Source: Methylolobus aquaticus
GTDB taxonomy: Bacteria > Pseudomonadota > Gammaproteobacteria > Methylococcales > Methylococcaceae
DNA: 64,000 nucleotides
Direction of reading: 5' to 3'
NCBI GenBank assembly: GCA_004168015.1
Contig: SEYW01000003.1
Coordinates: 186,001 to 250,000 of the forward strand
Notes under the pieces: model-generated
What the model was told of the DNA's origin: nothing
What the model saw: the letters and a program-made list of their open reading frames with translations, nothing else
The model's database searches: none
Shown here: one piece after another, positions 20,577 to 31,933 of the stretch
Numbering within the stretch: position 1 is the first letter of the stretch
How the letters are laid out: each line of letters begins with the position of its first letter
Made by a program: the position numbers and the translations under genes

Positions 20577-22508
20577 TCACTTCTTGGCCCGGTAGGCCTG
20601 ATTCCGATGCGTCTTGTTGCCGGGAGCACGCGCTTCCAGCCTACCGTCGTCCAGCATGGCCCGAATGTAATGGTTGCGTAGAGTATCCACCTCGCGATCG
20701 AGTAAGCGGGCTAGCTCGCGGAGCGAAAGCCATCGCCCGTGGCACAGTGCGAGGATCGTCGACTCCATCAAGGCGCGCGGTACTTTGCCCTTGTTGCGTG
20801 CGGGGGCCGCAAGCCGCAACAAATAGGCCTCGTGTTCGGAACCTAAATGTTCGGAGCTACCCCGCAAATGTTCGGAGTAAGGCCCCAAATGTTCGGAGCT
20901 AGACGGAAAATGTTCGGAGTAAGGTGGCAAATGTTCGGAGCTGGCCTGCAAATGTTCGGACCCGGCGATGGTCTGTGCACTGTTCTCTGTTGCGTCACCC
21001 GCCATCTCGAACAAGTCCAAACTGCCGGCACCGGGCCACCGGTAACGTGTGCCCCGGCCATGCCGCCCACCCTTCTGCAACCATCCGGCAGTGACAAGCT
21101 GCCCCAAGCGCCCCCCGATATCGCGTGGATGCTCGCTGCGATATTGTTGGATGTCCTCGTTCCCGATCTCGCCGAAGCGGTTCGCCAGCATCAGGATGAC
21201 GCGTGCCAACTCGTCCAGGCTTCCGTAGGCGTCTCCGACTACGGCCCGCAGTTCCCGTTCCACGTCTTCGGGAATCATGCTCGCGACGGATAACCACACC
21301 CGCGTCATTTCGAGCTGAAGGTTCTCCGCAACGAGGGGAATCATCCAGTGTTGCTCGCGCCAGGCGCGAAGAATTTTTTGGAACCCCGAGCCTGCCTTCT
21401 CACCGAGACCGAGCATCTGGAACATGCGTTGTACGTTGGGATTGCGCGGATCGCTCACCCCGCCTTGATAAAGTTGCTCACGCGGGATCCGAAGACGGCC
21501 GGGGTTGGCGAAAATGAAGGCATCCCGTCGTTTGATGATGTTGATCGGCCGAGACGACTGGTGATCGGCATGAATCAGGCAGTTGACCAAGGCTTCTCGC
21601 AAAGCCTCATGCACATGGGTTTCTTCCAGCCGCGTCGAACTCTGGTTCAGTTTGAATGGCGTGTCGACACTTTCGACGAGCCTCGGGTAGACGCGGTAAT
21701 AGAAATTGAACAGGTTCGGCACCCATTTGCCATCCACGGTGAGCCGGAACGTCCAGCGCTCATCGGGGTCAGTCGACAGTTGCTCCTGATAGTCCAGGTG
21801 GAACTGCGGTAGGGCATCGAGCAGACTCCGCTCCCTCCCGAACACGAGCAGGCCGGCGAGGGTCAGTCCCTCGGTGCCGCTGCGCCGGTCGCGGCGCAGC
21901 CCTCCCAAACGCTCCAGCAAGTCCGCGTCATTCAGTGCCAGGAACGGATGGTCGGGGTCGCGTGAGGCGAAGCGGTTCCGATACGCCGTCATTGTGTCCT
22001 GGTCGAGGTCTTCGAGGTCGAATCCGTCGAGAATGATGCCGTCGAGTGGTTCGTCAGCCGCATCGCGCAACATCTGCCGGACTTCCGATTCCGAACAGCG
22101 GTAATCGCCTTCGTGGTTCCGCTTGTAGGTCCCGGACAGCGGATTGCCGTTGATGTAGATGGGGCGCTGTTGCCGCGAAGCGCGCGGCACGTGAATCAGC
22201 ACGACCTGGCGCACTCCGAACGATCTCACCGCAACATCGGAGTTACTGCAGACCGGCCGATTCAACTTCTGTGGATTGTTGTGAGCATCCCAGAAGGTTT
22301 TCAGCAGTGTTTCGGGCTTGCGGACGCCTTCGATCGAGTAGCCGTCCTCGCGCTCGACGACCCCGAGGATCAGGTGTCCGCCGTCGCTGTTGGCGAACGC
22401 CGAGACCGTTTCCCAGGTCGACCGCGGCAGACCGCCTTCGGCCGACTTGAATTCCATGTCCGCACCCTCGCCGAGCAGCAGGGCTTCGAGTAGTTCGTCG
22501 AGGCTCAT
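20577..22508 (-). CDS. AlbA_2 (Schlafen-like) ATP-binding protein with SEHL heptad array
   Basis: A 643-residue protein. Residues about 15-130 form an AlbA_2 domain (GADMEFKSAEGG, FANSDGGHLILGV). The middle has the RecG-C-terminal-like fold with HVHEALREALVNCLIHADH and a GHKL-type NPGRLRIP segment. Winged-helix regions lie near residues 430-490 and 580-640. Between them are seven-residue repeats containing SEHL. ATGA overlap with hsdS shows coupling. Relatives are putative regulators or defence proteins; a DNA-binding role in the island is an inference. Confidence 0.88.
   Translation of the reverse strand: MSLDELLEALLLGEGADMEFKSAEGGLPRSTWETVSAFANSDGGHLILGVVEREDGYSIEGVRKPETLLKTFWDAHNNPQKLNRPVCSNSDVAVRSFGVRQVVLIHVPRASRQQRPIYINGNPLSGTYKRNHEGDYRCSESEVRQMLRDAADEPLDGIILDGFDLEDLDQDTMTAYRNRFASRDPDHPFLALNDADLLERLGGLRRDRRSGTEGLTLAGLLVFGRERSLLDALPQFHLDYQEQLSTDPDERWTFRLTVDGKWVPNLFNFYYRVYPRLVESVDTPFKLNQSSTRLEETHVHEALREALVNCLIHADHQSSRPINIIKRRDAFIFANPGRLRIPREQLYQGGVSDPRNPNVQRMFQMLGLGEKAGSGFQKILRAWREQHWMIPLVAENLQLEMTRVWLSVASMIPEDVERELRAVVGDAYGSLDELARVILMLANRFGEIGNEDIQQYRSEHPRDIGGRLGQLVTAGWLQKGGRHGRGTRYRWPGAGSLDLFEMAGDATENSAQTIAGSEHLQASSEHLPPYSEHFPSSSEHLGPYSEHLRGSSEHLGSEHEAYLLRLAAPARNKGKVPRALMESTILALCHGRWLSLRELARLLDREVDTLRNHYIRAMLDDGRLEARAPGNKTHRNQAYRAKK
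20845..20965 (-). repeat. In-frame 21-bp tandem repeat (six units)
   Basis: Units begin at 20845, 20866, 20887, 20908, 20929 and 20950, each with a near-invariant AAATGTTCGGA core and a variable ten-base part. Being 21 bases long they keep frame and encode heptads such as xx(S/Y)SEHL in the AlbA_2 protein, roughly residues 514-556. Unit number could vary by slippage without breaking the protein. Confidence 0.92.
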
Positions 22509-23742
22509 ACCAGCCGAATCCGCCCGGTCAAGAGTTCCTGCATCATGCCCTGTTTCAGCAGCTTCGTCTTGTCGCGCCGGGCTTCGAGGGCCGTGACCTC
22601 GGCGTCCATGTCAGACAGGACGGTCGCGATGGCGGTTTGTTCTTGCTGTGTGGGTACAGGGAGTGGAATCTGCAAGAGCTTTTCCCGCGGAAGGTGAGCG
22701 ATGCTAGTCTGCGTCGCGAAATTCGCGAGTAGTCCTGAATCGGCCCAGTGGCGAAGAAGACACGCCATGAGCTCTGGCTTAAATCCACGCCGCGGCCGTA
22801 GACGATGAAGCGCTTTTTGATAGTAGCATTCGTCGATAGGTGCCATCCAAATTGCTGCGCGCCCGATTTCCCCACCCTCGCAGACAAGCAGATCTCCCTT
22901 GTACAAGCGAAGAGATTCTATTTCCTGCCGCGATAGCGGCACAGTCGATAGGTCGCGGGTGTCGATTCGGCCCCACTGGACCGCTTTATTGCCAAGATAG
23001 GGTTTGGGAACGCCAACATTTCTAGCGCCATCAAGCATTTTGCCAAGCTTGACCTCGAATTCCGCGCCTACAGTCGACATTCCCCACTCCCCCTGAAACC
23101 CCGGCAGCCGCCGCCGACCGGTCAGCAGTTCCTGCATCGCGGCCTGCTTGAGGTCGCGCTTCTTGGCGATGAGTTGGTCGAGTTTGGCGATCAGGGCGTC
23201 GACATCGGATAGGGCGCCGGCGATGGCGCGTTGTTCGGGGATGGGTGGGCGCACCAGAATTACAGCTGAAAGGGATCGTCCATTGGTTAGCGCTCGTGTC
23301 GTGTAGCTTGCCCGCGATATGACCTGCTGACGGAAATAGTACGGGGTGAAGCAGTAGGCTTTGAACGTATTGTCGAGGCTCTGGTCGGAAGGACGCGCTC
23401 GAAGAATGAAACCGCTGAAAACCGTCCTTTCTGGCTCGTCTAGCATTACGGAGGCAACACCTATCTCCTCTACGGTTTCGGATGTGCGGGTAAAAAATAC
23501 ATCGCCCTTGCAAACCTCGTAAGCGGCAAGCTCGCGCGGACTTACGTCAACGCGGCCGACCACGTCTTTCACATGAAGGCAGGCTCGACCGAAGACGTCC
23601 ATATAGTTAACGATGGGTGTGCCATAGCCGAAGAACTGCTTTGCCTTATTGAGTCCATTCTTGAAAGAGAACAGGTCCCCGACTGGCACAGCGCACCAAT
23701 CATCAGGAATCACCCCCACGTCGGTCTGCTTGTAACCGGGCT

Positions 23743-23746
<4 letters not shown>
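22505..23746 (-). CDS. hsdS: Type I restriction enzyme specificity subunit HsdS
   Basis: A 413-residue protein with two target-recognition domains. Each starts with a GVIPDDW-like or GEWGMS-like boundary and ends in a conserved helix (IPEQRAIAGALSDVDALIAKLD; TQQEQTAIATVLSDMDAEV) followed by the KQAAMQELLTGRRRL or KQGMMQELLTGRIRL repeat. GTG 23746 overlaps the hsdM stop as GTGA; the frame runs to 23929 but only inside hsdM. It sets the DNA sequence methylated and cut by the system. Confidence 0.94.
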
Positions 23747-26166
<2,420 letters not shown>

Positions 26167-26220
26167 GTCGTAGCGGGTTCCTTATCGGTCGCTCCTTGGG
26201 TTGGCGGCTGCTGGCTTTCC

Positions 26221-26541
26221 TTATAGCCCCAGCTGAAGTCGCAACGCGTCCTCGACGAGGCGCATGTCCTCGACGGACAGGCTGCTCAGGCGCTCGCTCA
26301 GTCGGGCCTTATCGGCGGTCGTCACCTGGTCGGCCATCGCTTTGCTCACGTGCCCCTTGAGGGTGACTCGCGCTTCTCCGGGGTAGAGTTTGGCGGTGTT
26401 GCTCGTGAGCGGCACGACCTGTACCCGACCGAGGTAACGATTTGCCGCGTCGTTGCTGACGATGATCGCAGGCCGGCGCTTCCGAATCTCGCTACCCACG
26501 GTGCCAGCGAATTCAACCCACCACACCTCACCGCGGCGCAT
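26221..26541 (-). CDS. mazF: MazF/PemK family toxin
   Basis: A 106-residue endoribonuclease-like toxin: RRGEVWWVEF, the RPAIIVSND motif, VVPLTSNTAKLYPGE and the helix MADQVTTADKARLSERL. All are hallmarks of the PemK/MazF fold, which cleaves mRNA. Its start overlaps the end of the upstream gene by 14 bases, the usual antitoxin-toxin coupling. It lies 54 bases upstream of hsdM, so the module may stabilise the restriction island. Confidence 0.93.
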   Translation of the reverse strand: MRRGEVWWVEFAGTVGSEIRKRRPAIIVSNDAANRYLGRVQVVPLTSNTAKLYPGEARVTLKGHVSKAMADQVTTADKARLSERLSSLSVEDMRLVEDALRLQLGL

Positions 26542-26902
26542 GGCAGACGTCGTCCATGAGTGCGTTGGCCCATTCCAATGCCTCGTCTTCGCGGTCGGTA
26601 TCCCCAGCCATCTCCCGGTATCCGGCCTCCAGCGATGTCTCCGGTACTAACTCTCGTGCCTTGGCCCGGACGACCTCCGAAAATTCCTCCGGTAGCTGGA
26701 ACCAGATCGGGTTCCCGCGAGATTGCGGGTGGCCAAGCGGCTGATCGTCATCGCTGCCATTCCAGCGGATGCCGACGCTCGGTTCTCCGTCCCATTCGAG
26801 TTCCGCGACGGCACACCTGCCTTCGCCGCCATCGTAGATCACACGGACGTTGGATACGTGCTTCTTGGGGCCGCGCACGTTCTTTGGATCGCTATAGCTC
26901 AT
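26528..26902 (-). CDS. Putative antitoxin partner of MazF
   Basis: A 124-residue acidic protein directly upstream of, and overlapping, the toxin gene. The C-terminal end (DREDEALEWANALMDDVCHAPR) looks like the toxin-binding tail of MazE-type antitoxins. The N-terminal 80 residues are not the usual AbrB or CopG DNA-binding domain that I can recognise. ATG 26902 is chosen because a palindromic operator lies just upstream (26914-26940); the in-frame ATG at 26944 would put that operator inside the gene. Confidence 0.72.
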   Translation of the reverse strand: MSYSDPKNVRGPKKHVSNVRVIYDGGEGRCAVAELEWDGEPSVGIRWNGSDDDQPLGHPQSRGNPIWFQLPEEFSEVVRAKARELVPETSLEAGYREMAGDTDREDEALEWANALMDDVCHAPR

Positions 26903-26913
26903 GTCGGTACCTA

Positions 26914-26940
26914 TGTACAAATCATACGTATGATCGTACA
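26914..26940 (-). promoter_or_regulatory. Palindromic operator before the toxin-antitoxin genes
   Basis: A perfect 14-base palindrome ATCATACGTATGAT (26921-26934) is nested in outer arms TGTAC and GTACA. A related half, GTCATACGATGAC, follows at 26953. The location just upstream of the antitoxin start fits autoregulation by the toxin-antitoxin complex. Confidence 0.65.
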
Positions 26941-27071
26941 TCAAATGCGCGAGTCATACGATGACGCGTCGTAAGCGCCCTGGTTTGACCGGGTCAGTTC
27001 ACCCGATCGCTAGTAGGGTGGGTGGTTCGACCCGCTGGCCTTGTCCGCTTCCTGACATTCGCCCCGCCATT

Positions 27072-27087
27072 TGTTCATTACCTCACA
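27072..27087. promoter_or_regulatory. NifA upstream activator site for nifE
   Basis: TGTTCATTACCTCACA matches TGT-N10-ACA and lies 56 bases upstream of the nifE sigma-54 promoter. A lone arm of the TAGGGTGGGT repeat lies 59 bases further left (27013). Confidence 0.75.
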
Positions 27088-27142
27088 GTTGGAATGGCTG
27101 TAGAAAGGGAAAACGCCCAAGTAAAACAGCGATGAAGAAGAG

Positions 27143-27158
27143 TGGCACGAGCTCTGCT
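27143..27158 (+). promoter_or_regulatory. Sigma-54 promoter of the nifENX operon
   Basis: TGGCACGAGCTCTGCT has a perfect TGGCACG minus-24 box and GC ten bases on. Transcription should start near 27169, which rules out an ATG at 27142 as the nifE start. Confidence 0.9.
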
Positions 27159-27189
27159 TAGAATGACGCAAGAGTTCCAGAGGTGCCGA

Positions 27190-28878
27190 ATGAGCAGCTT
27201 ATCGAGCAAGGTCCAGGAAGTTTTCAACGAGCCCGGTTGCGGCAAGAACCAGGGCAAGTCGGAAAAGGAGCGCAAGAAGGGCTGCACCAAACAGCTTCAG
27301 CCGGGCGGAGCGGCCGGCGGTTGCGCCTTCGACGGCGCCAAGATCGCCCTGCAGCCGGTGACCGACGTCGCGCATCTGGTACACGGCCCCATCGCCTGCG
27401 AGGGCAACTCCTGGGACAACCGCGGCTCTAAGTCGTCCGGCTCCAACCTGTGGCGGACCAGCTTCACGACCGACATCAACGAAACCGATGTCGTGTTCGG
27501 CGGCGAGAAGCGCCTGTACAAGTCCGTCAAGGAAATCATCGACAAATACGACCCGCCGGCGGTCTTCGTCTACCAGACCTGCGTGCCGGCGATGATCGGC
27601 GATGACATCGAGGCGGTCTGCAAGGCGGCCAGCAAGAAGTTCGGCAAGCCGGTCATCCCGATCAATTCGCCCGGTTTCGTCGGTCCCAAGAATCTCGGCA
27701 ACAAACTGGCCGGCGAGGCCATCCTCGACCACGTCATCGGCACCGAGGAACCCGAATACACGACGCCGTACGACATCAACATCATCGGCGAATACAACCT
27801 GTCCGGCGAACTGTGGCAGGTGAAGCCGCTGCTGGACGAACTCGGCATCCGCATCCTGTGCTGCATTTCGGGTGACGCGAAGTACCACGACCTGGCTTCG
27901 TCCCATCGCGCCAAAGCGGCGATGATGGTTTGCTCCAAGTCGATGATCAACATCGCCCGCAAGATGGAGGAGCGCTACGACATCCCGTTCTTTGAGGGTT
28001 CCTTCTACGGCATCGAGGATACCAGCGAAGCGCTGCGCGAAATCGCCCGGCTGCTGATCGAGCGCGGTGCTCCGGCCGAGTTGATGGATCGCACCGACGC
28101 CCTGATCGCCCGCGAGGAAGCGCGCGCCTGGGCCGGGATCGAGCATTACAAGCAACGGCTCGCCGGCAAGAAGGTGCTGCTGATCACCGGTGGCGTGAAA
28201 TCCTGGTCCGTCGTGGCCGCGCTGCAGGAGGCTGGGCTCGAGGTCGTCGGCACCAGCGTCAAGAAATCGACCAAGGAAGACAAGGAGCGCATCAAGGAGA
28301 TCATGGGCGAGGACGCGCACATGATCGACGACATGAGCCCGCGCGAAATGTACAAGCTGCTGAAGGACGCGAAGGCCGACATCATGCTGTCGGGTGGGCG
28401 CTCCCAGTTCATCGCGCTGAAGGCCAAGATGCCCTGGCTGGATATCAATCAGGAACGGCATCACGCCTATATGGGTTATGTCGGCATGGTGGCGCTGGTC
28501 AAGGAGATCGACAAGGCGCTGTCGAATCCGGTCTGGCAACAGGTGCGCCTGCGCGCGCCGTGGGAAGAGCAAACCTGGGAGGAGGTGGCCGACGCTGCCA
28601 TCGCGGCTGAAGCGGCCGCTTTGGCGGCGGACCCGGCCCGGAAAGCCGAGAAGCGCCGCGCGACGACCGTCTGCCAGTGTGCGGGCGTGGCGCGCGGCAC
28701 GATCGAGGATGCCATCGTCGCCGGCGGCTTGACGACGGTCGAGGCCATTTCGGAGCAAACCCAGGCCGGCACCGGCTGCGGCAGTTGCATCGGCAAGCTC
28801 GACAAGATCCTGCAAACCCAGGACCACTGGAATCCCGAGGCCGTAGCCGCGGCGGCCCAGTCGCAACAGGCCGCCTGA
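27190..28878 (+). CDS. nifE: NifE with C-terminal BFD-like [2Fe-2S] domain
   Basis: A 562-residue FeMo-cofactor scaffold subunit. The NifE part shows cysteines in NEPGCGKNQ, AGGCAFDGAKIAL, HGPIACEGNSWD and QTCVPAMIGDD. After about residue 480 a bacterioferritin-associated-ferredoxin-like domain follows, with CQC at 495/497 and CGSC at 530/533 around the TAGTGCGSC-type loop. Azotobacter NifE (about 475 residues) lacks this. ATG 27190 follows CAGAGG and the mapped promoter. It pairs with NifN. Confidence 0.97.
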   Translation: MSSLSSKVQEVFNEPGCGKNQGKSEKERKKGCTKQLQPGGAAGGCAFDGAKIALQPVTDVAHLVHGPIACEGNSWDNRGSKSSGSNLWRTSFTTDINETDVVFGGEKRLYKSVKEIIDKYDPPAVFVYQTCVPAMIGDDIEAVCKAASKKFGKPVIPINSPGFVGPKNLGNKLAGEAILDHVIGTEEPEYTTPYDINIIGEYNLSGELWQVKPLLDELGIRILCCISGDAKYHDLASSHRAKAAMMVCSKSMINIARKMEERYDIPFFEGSFYGIEDTSEALREIARLLIERGAPAELMDRTDALIAREEARAWAGIEHYKQRLAGKKVLLITGGVKSWSVVAALQEAGLEVVGTSVKKSTKEDKERIKEIMGEDAHMIDDMSPREMYKLLKDAKADIMLSGGRSQFIALKAKMPWLDINQERHHAYMGYVGMVALVKEIDKALSNPVWQQVRLRAPWEEQTWEEVADAAIAAEAAALAADPARKAEKRRATTVCQCAGVARGTIEDAIVAGGLTTVEAISEQTQAGTGCGSCIGKLDKILQTQDHWNPEAVAAAAQSQQAA

Positions 28879-28888
28879 GGCGACGCGC

Positions 28889-30262
28889 ATGGCTACCGTC
28901 ACCACTTCGAAGAAGTCCTGCACGGTCAACCCGCTGAAGATGAGCCAGCCGATCGGCAGCGCGCTGGCGTTCATGGGGGTCAAGAACTGCATGCCGCTGT
29001 TTCACGGCTCGCAGGGCTGCACCTCGTTCGGGCTGGTGCTGTTCGTGCGCCACTTCAAGGAGGCGATTCCGCTGCAGACGACGGCCATGAGCGAGGTCGC
29101 GACCGTGCTGGGCGGCTTCGAGAATGTCGAACAGGCCATCATCACGATCGCGAACCGGCAGAAGCCGTCCATCATCGGCATCTCGTCCACCGGCGTCACC
29201 GAGACCAAGGGCGACGACGTCGAAGGCTACCTCAAGCTGGTCCGTGACCGGCACCCGGAACTCGACCACATCGCGCTGGTGTATGTGTCCACGCCCGATT
29301 TCAAGGATGCGTTTCAGGACGGCTGGGCCAAGACGGTCACGCGCATGGTCGAACAGCTCGTCACCGAGACCCCGGCCGATGCACCCCGTGAGCGCGACCG
29401 GATCAATGTGCTGCCCGGCGCGCACCTGACGCCCGGCGACATCGACGAACTGCGCGACATCCTCGACGGCTTCGGTCTGGAAGCGGTCGTACTGCCCGAT
29501 CTGTCCGGTTCGCTGGACGGGCACGTGCCCGACGATTTCACGCCGACGACACTGGGCGGCATTTCGCTGGACGAGATCGCCGCGATGGGGAGCGCCTGCC
29601 ACACGCTCGCGATCGGCGAGCAGATGCGGCCGGCGGCCGAGGCGATGGAGCAGCGGACCGGCGTGCCGTTCACGCTGTTCGACCGGCTCACGGGGCTCGA
29701 GGTCAACGACCGGCTGATCGCGCTGCTGGCCGAACTCAGCGGGCGGCCGGTGCCGAATAAGATCAAGCGCCAGCGCAGCCAGCTGGTCGACGCGATGCTC
29801 GATGGCCATTTCCATTTCGGCGGCAAGAAGATCGCGATCGGCGCCGAGCCGGATCTGCTGTGGACACTGAGCCAGTGGATTACCGAGATGGGTTCGGAAG
29901 TCGTGGGTGCGGTCACCACGACGGCCTCGCCGCTACTGGAGCAAGTCCCGGCAGCGGAAGTATTGATCGGCGATCTGGAGGATCTCGAAGCCCGCGCGCG
30001 CGGCTGCGATCTGCTGATGACCCATTCCCACGGGCGGCAGGCGGCGGAACGACTGGCGATCCCGTTCTACCGCATCGGCATTCCGATGTTCGACCGGCTC
30101 GGCGCGGCGCACCAGACCATCGTCGGCTATCGGGGCACGCGCAACCTGATTTTCGAGATTGCGAACATGTTCATGGCCGATGGACATGAGCCGCAGCCCG
30201 ACACGTGGGCCCTTCCGGAGAATACAGAGCATGTTGGCGAGACGGCGCTTGCGGCTGGTTAA
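28889..30262 (+). CDS. nifN: Nitrogenase cofactor scaffold subunit NifN
   Basis: A 457-residue partner of NifE. It has the N-terminal KSCTVNPLKMSQPIGSALAF block, HGSQGCTSFG, GISSTGVTETKGDD and NQERHHAY-like motifs replaced by the NifN pattern, with fewer cluster ligands than NifK. It starts ten bases after nifE. NifEN matures NifB-co by adding molybdenum and homocitrate before transfer to apo-NifDK. Confidence 0.97.
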   Translation: MATVTTSKKSCTVNPLKMSQPIGSALAFMGVKNCMPLFHGSQGCTSFGLVLFVRHFKEAIPLQTTAMSEVATVLGGFENVEQAIITIANRQKPSIIGISSTGVTETKGDDVEGYLKLVRDRHPELDHIALVYVSTPDFKDAFQDGWAKTVTRMVEQLVTETPADAPRERDRINVLPGAHLTPGDIDELRDILDGFGLEAVVLPDLSGSLDGHVPDDFTPTTLGGISLDEIAAMGSACHTLAIGEQMRPAAEAMEQRTGVPFTLFDRLTGLEVNDRLIALLAELSGRPVPNKIKRQRSQLVDAMLDGHFHFGGKKIAIGAEPDLLWTLSQWITEMGSEVVGAVTTTASPLLEQVPAAEVLIGDLEDLEARARGCDLLMTHSHGRQAAERLAIPFYRIGIPMFDRLGAAHQTIVGYRGTRNLIFEIANMFMADGHEPQPDTWALPENTEHVGETALAAG

Positions 30263-30305
30263 GTCAAACGACCCGGTGATCGAAACAAAACCTTTCGGAG
30301 GCAGT

Positions 30306-30731
30306 ATGAAAGTCGCCTTTGCCACGCAGGACCTGCAGCGAGTCGACGCCCACTTTGGCTGGGCCAAGAACATCGCGATTTATGAATTGTCGGCGGACGG
30401 CTACCAGTTCCTGGAAGCCGTCCAGTTCGAGGGCGACCTCCAGGAAGACGGCAACGAAGACAAGCTCGCGCCCAAGCTGGAAGCCGTCAAGGACTGCGCG
30501 ATCCTGTATGTCGCCGCCATCGGCGGCTCCGGTGCGGCCCGTGTGGTGGCGCTCGGGATACACCCCATGAAGGTGCCGCAACCCGAGCCGATCACCGATC
30601 TTCTGGAGAAGTTGCAGCAGGTCCTGAAGGGTACGCCGCCCCCCTGGCTGCGCAAGGTCCTGGCCAAGGATGCGAAGGGTGAGGAACGAACATTCGATTT
30701 TGATGAGGAAGACGAGGTGGAACATGCCTGA
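30306..30731 (+). CDS. nifX: FeMo-cofactor carrier NifX
   Basis: A 141-residue protein of the NifX/NafY/NifB-tail family: [28 protein letters not shown], then [18 protein letters not shown]. The His in AHFGWA is the usual cofactor-contact position. GGAGGC precedes ATG 30306; the frame is open to 30159 inside nifN and was rejected. NifX binds NifB-co and the VK-cluster between NifB and NifEN. It overlaps the next gene by eight bases. Confidence 0.95.
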   Translation: MKVAFATQDLQRVDAHFGWAKNIAIYELSADGYQFLEAVQFEGDLQEDGNEDKLAPKLEAVKDCAILYVAAIGGSGAARVVALGIHPMKVPQPEPITDLLEKLQQVLKGTPPPWLRKVLAKDAKGEERTFDFDEEDEVEHA

Positions 30732-31203
30732 AGCGGCTGCCCTACAAACCCCTGCGGAACCGTCCCCGATGGACTCCGTGTTCATCAAGGAACTGGTCAA
30801 GCAGTGGCGGGCCCAGGACACCCACGGCACGTGGGAGCGCAAGAGCGATGAGGACTTGCTCGAGCCTTACATTCTCGACAAGGAAAAGCGCAAAACCATC
30901 CCGATCATCGGCGATCCGGACCCCGAGACGCTGTGGCGGATGGAGTTGTATTACAACGCGATCGGCCTGTGTATCGAGCGCGCCAGCGGCGTCATGGTGT
31001 CGCCGATGATGAAGATGTCGCATGAAGGCTTTGGCCGGCAGATTCTGCTGGCCGGTCGCCTGGTGGTGTTGAACAAGCAGCTTCGGGACGTGCACCGCTT
31101 CGGCTTCCCGACGATGGCGAAACTGGCCGAAGAAGGCGAAAAGGCCGTCGCGGCCGGCTTGACGATGATCGAAACCTACCCGGATGTAGCGAATTACGGC
31201 TGA
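30724..31203 (+). CDS. NifX-associated nitrogen fixation protein (DUF269)
   Basis: A 159-residue protein of the family that follows nifX in most clusters. Seen features are [40 protein letters not shown] and [27 protein letters not shown]. Its biochemical role is not known; co-occurrence suggests cofactor handling. ATG 30724 overlaps the nifX end, which indicates translational coupling. Confidence 0.93.
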   Translation: MPEAAALQTPAEPSPMDSVFIKELVKQWRAQDTHGTWERKSDEDLLEPYILDKEKRKTIPIIGDPDPETLWRMELYYNAIGLCIERASGVMVSPMMKMSHEGFGRQILLAGRLVVLNKQLRDVHRFGFPTMAKLAEEGEKAVAAGLTMIETYPDVANYG

Positions 31204-31234
31204 AAGGACGGGCCGGTAGTGGGTAATTGCAGAG

Positions 31235-31339
31235 ATGAAAGAGCGAATAGTTGAAATCTTCGCCCCGCGGGCGATCGTGGCACTGATGATTTACGTGCTG
31301 CTCTGGTCAATCCTGGATTTCACGCAGGGCGGTCTGTAG
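31235..31339 (+). CDS. 34-residue single-pass membrane protein in the nif operon
   Basis: A short frame reads MKERIVEIFAPRAIVALMIY then VLLWSILDFTQGGL and a TAG stop. A basic, amphipathic start is followed by one hydrophobic helix (about residues 13-29) and a short polar end. GCAGAG lies just before the ATG. It sits in the 177-base gap between the NifX-associated gene and the CCE_0567-type gene, on the same strand. No family was recognised. The clean start, helix and operon position support a real small protein; peptide evidence is needed to be sure. Confidence 0.65.
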   Translation: MKERIVEIFAPRAIVALMIYVLLWSILDFTQGGL

Positions 31340-31380
31340 CAGGCCCCTGGCGACAAGACAGTAGCGCAGCGAGGTTAGGT

Positions 31381-31566
31381 ATGTCGGAAGTAGAGGACCT
31401 CAAGGTCAAACTGAAAAAGCTGAATGCCCAGGCAACAGCCCTCAAGATGGATCTGCACGATCTGGCAGAGGACTTGCCCACCGGGTGGGAAAAGATCCCG
31501 GAGCTGGCTCAGAAGACCTTCGAGGCGTACCGGTTATTGGATGAATTTCGCAAGGCCAACGCCTAG
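31381..31566 (+). CDS. CCE_0567 family (DUF683) nif protein
   Basis: A 61-residue helical protein: VEDLKVKLKKLNAQATALKMDLHDLAEDLPTGWE then a second helix with AYRLLDEFRKANA. The length and helical hairpin match the CCE_0567/DUF683 family always found near nifX and ferredoxin III. A structure of a relative is a helical bundle with a metal. It starts 42 bases after the small membrane gene and 12 bases before the ferredoxin. Confidence 0.92.
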   Translation: MSEVEDLKVKLKKLNAQATALKMDLHDLAEDLPTGWEKIPELAQKTFEAYRLLDEFRKANA

Positions 31567-31578
31567 GAGCGAACGAAG

Positions 31579-31884
31579 ATGAGCGAGTTCAGTGTAGTGC
31601 TGCCCGGCGGGAAAGTTTGGGTCCCGCAGTTTGTCGACGCCATCGATCAGGAGAAGTGCATCGGCTGTGGACGCTGCTACAAGGTCTGCGGCCGCGAGGT
31701 GCTGGAACTGGTCGGTATCGACGAGGACGGCCAGGTCGTGCACCTCAGCGGAGACGATGACGACGATGACGAGTACGACAAGAAGGTGATGTCGATCGCT
31801 CACGTCGAAAACTGCGTCGGCTGCGAGGCCTGCTCGAAGATTTGTCCGAAGCAGTGCTACACGCACGGGGCCGCGGCCGCTTGA
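31579..31884 (+). CDS. fdxB: Ferredoxin III, nif-specific, 2[4Fe-4S]
   Basis: A 101-residue ferredoxin. The first cluster motif is CIGCGRCYKVC, the second CVGCEACSKIC, separated by a longer-than-usual acidic loop (SGDDDDDDEYD). This arrangement and the position after the DUF683 gene define nif-specific ferredoxin III. It probably donates electrons to cofactor synthesis or to nitrogenase itself. Confidence 0.95.
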   Translation: MSEFSVVLPGGKVWVPQFVDAIDQEKCIGCGRCYKVCGREVLELVGIDEDGQVVHLSGDDDDDDEYDKKVMSIAHVENCVGCEACSKICPKQCYTHGAAAA

Positions 31885-31933
31885 GCCGTCGGGGCCGGAT
31901 CCGTCCATTCACGCTCGCAGGGGAGTCGCGCAC

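Noticed and set aside
20120..20629. 169-residue leftward frame before hsdR
   Set aside because: Low-complexity, no ribosome site, no family resemblance, and overlaps the end of the AlbA_2 gene.
20845..20965. CRISPR-like regular repeats
   Set aside because: Units are 21 bases with ten-base variable parts and stay in frame within a protein; there are no cas genes.
27142..27189. Upstream ATG for nifE
   Set aside because: It lies within the sigma-54 promoter, upstream of the predicted transcript start.
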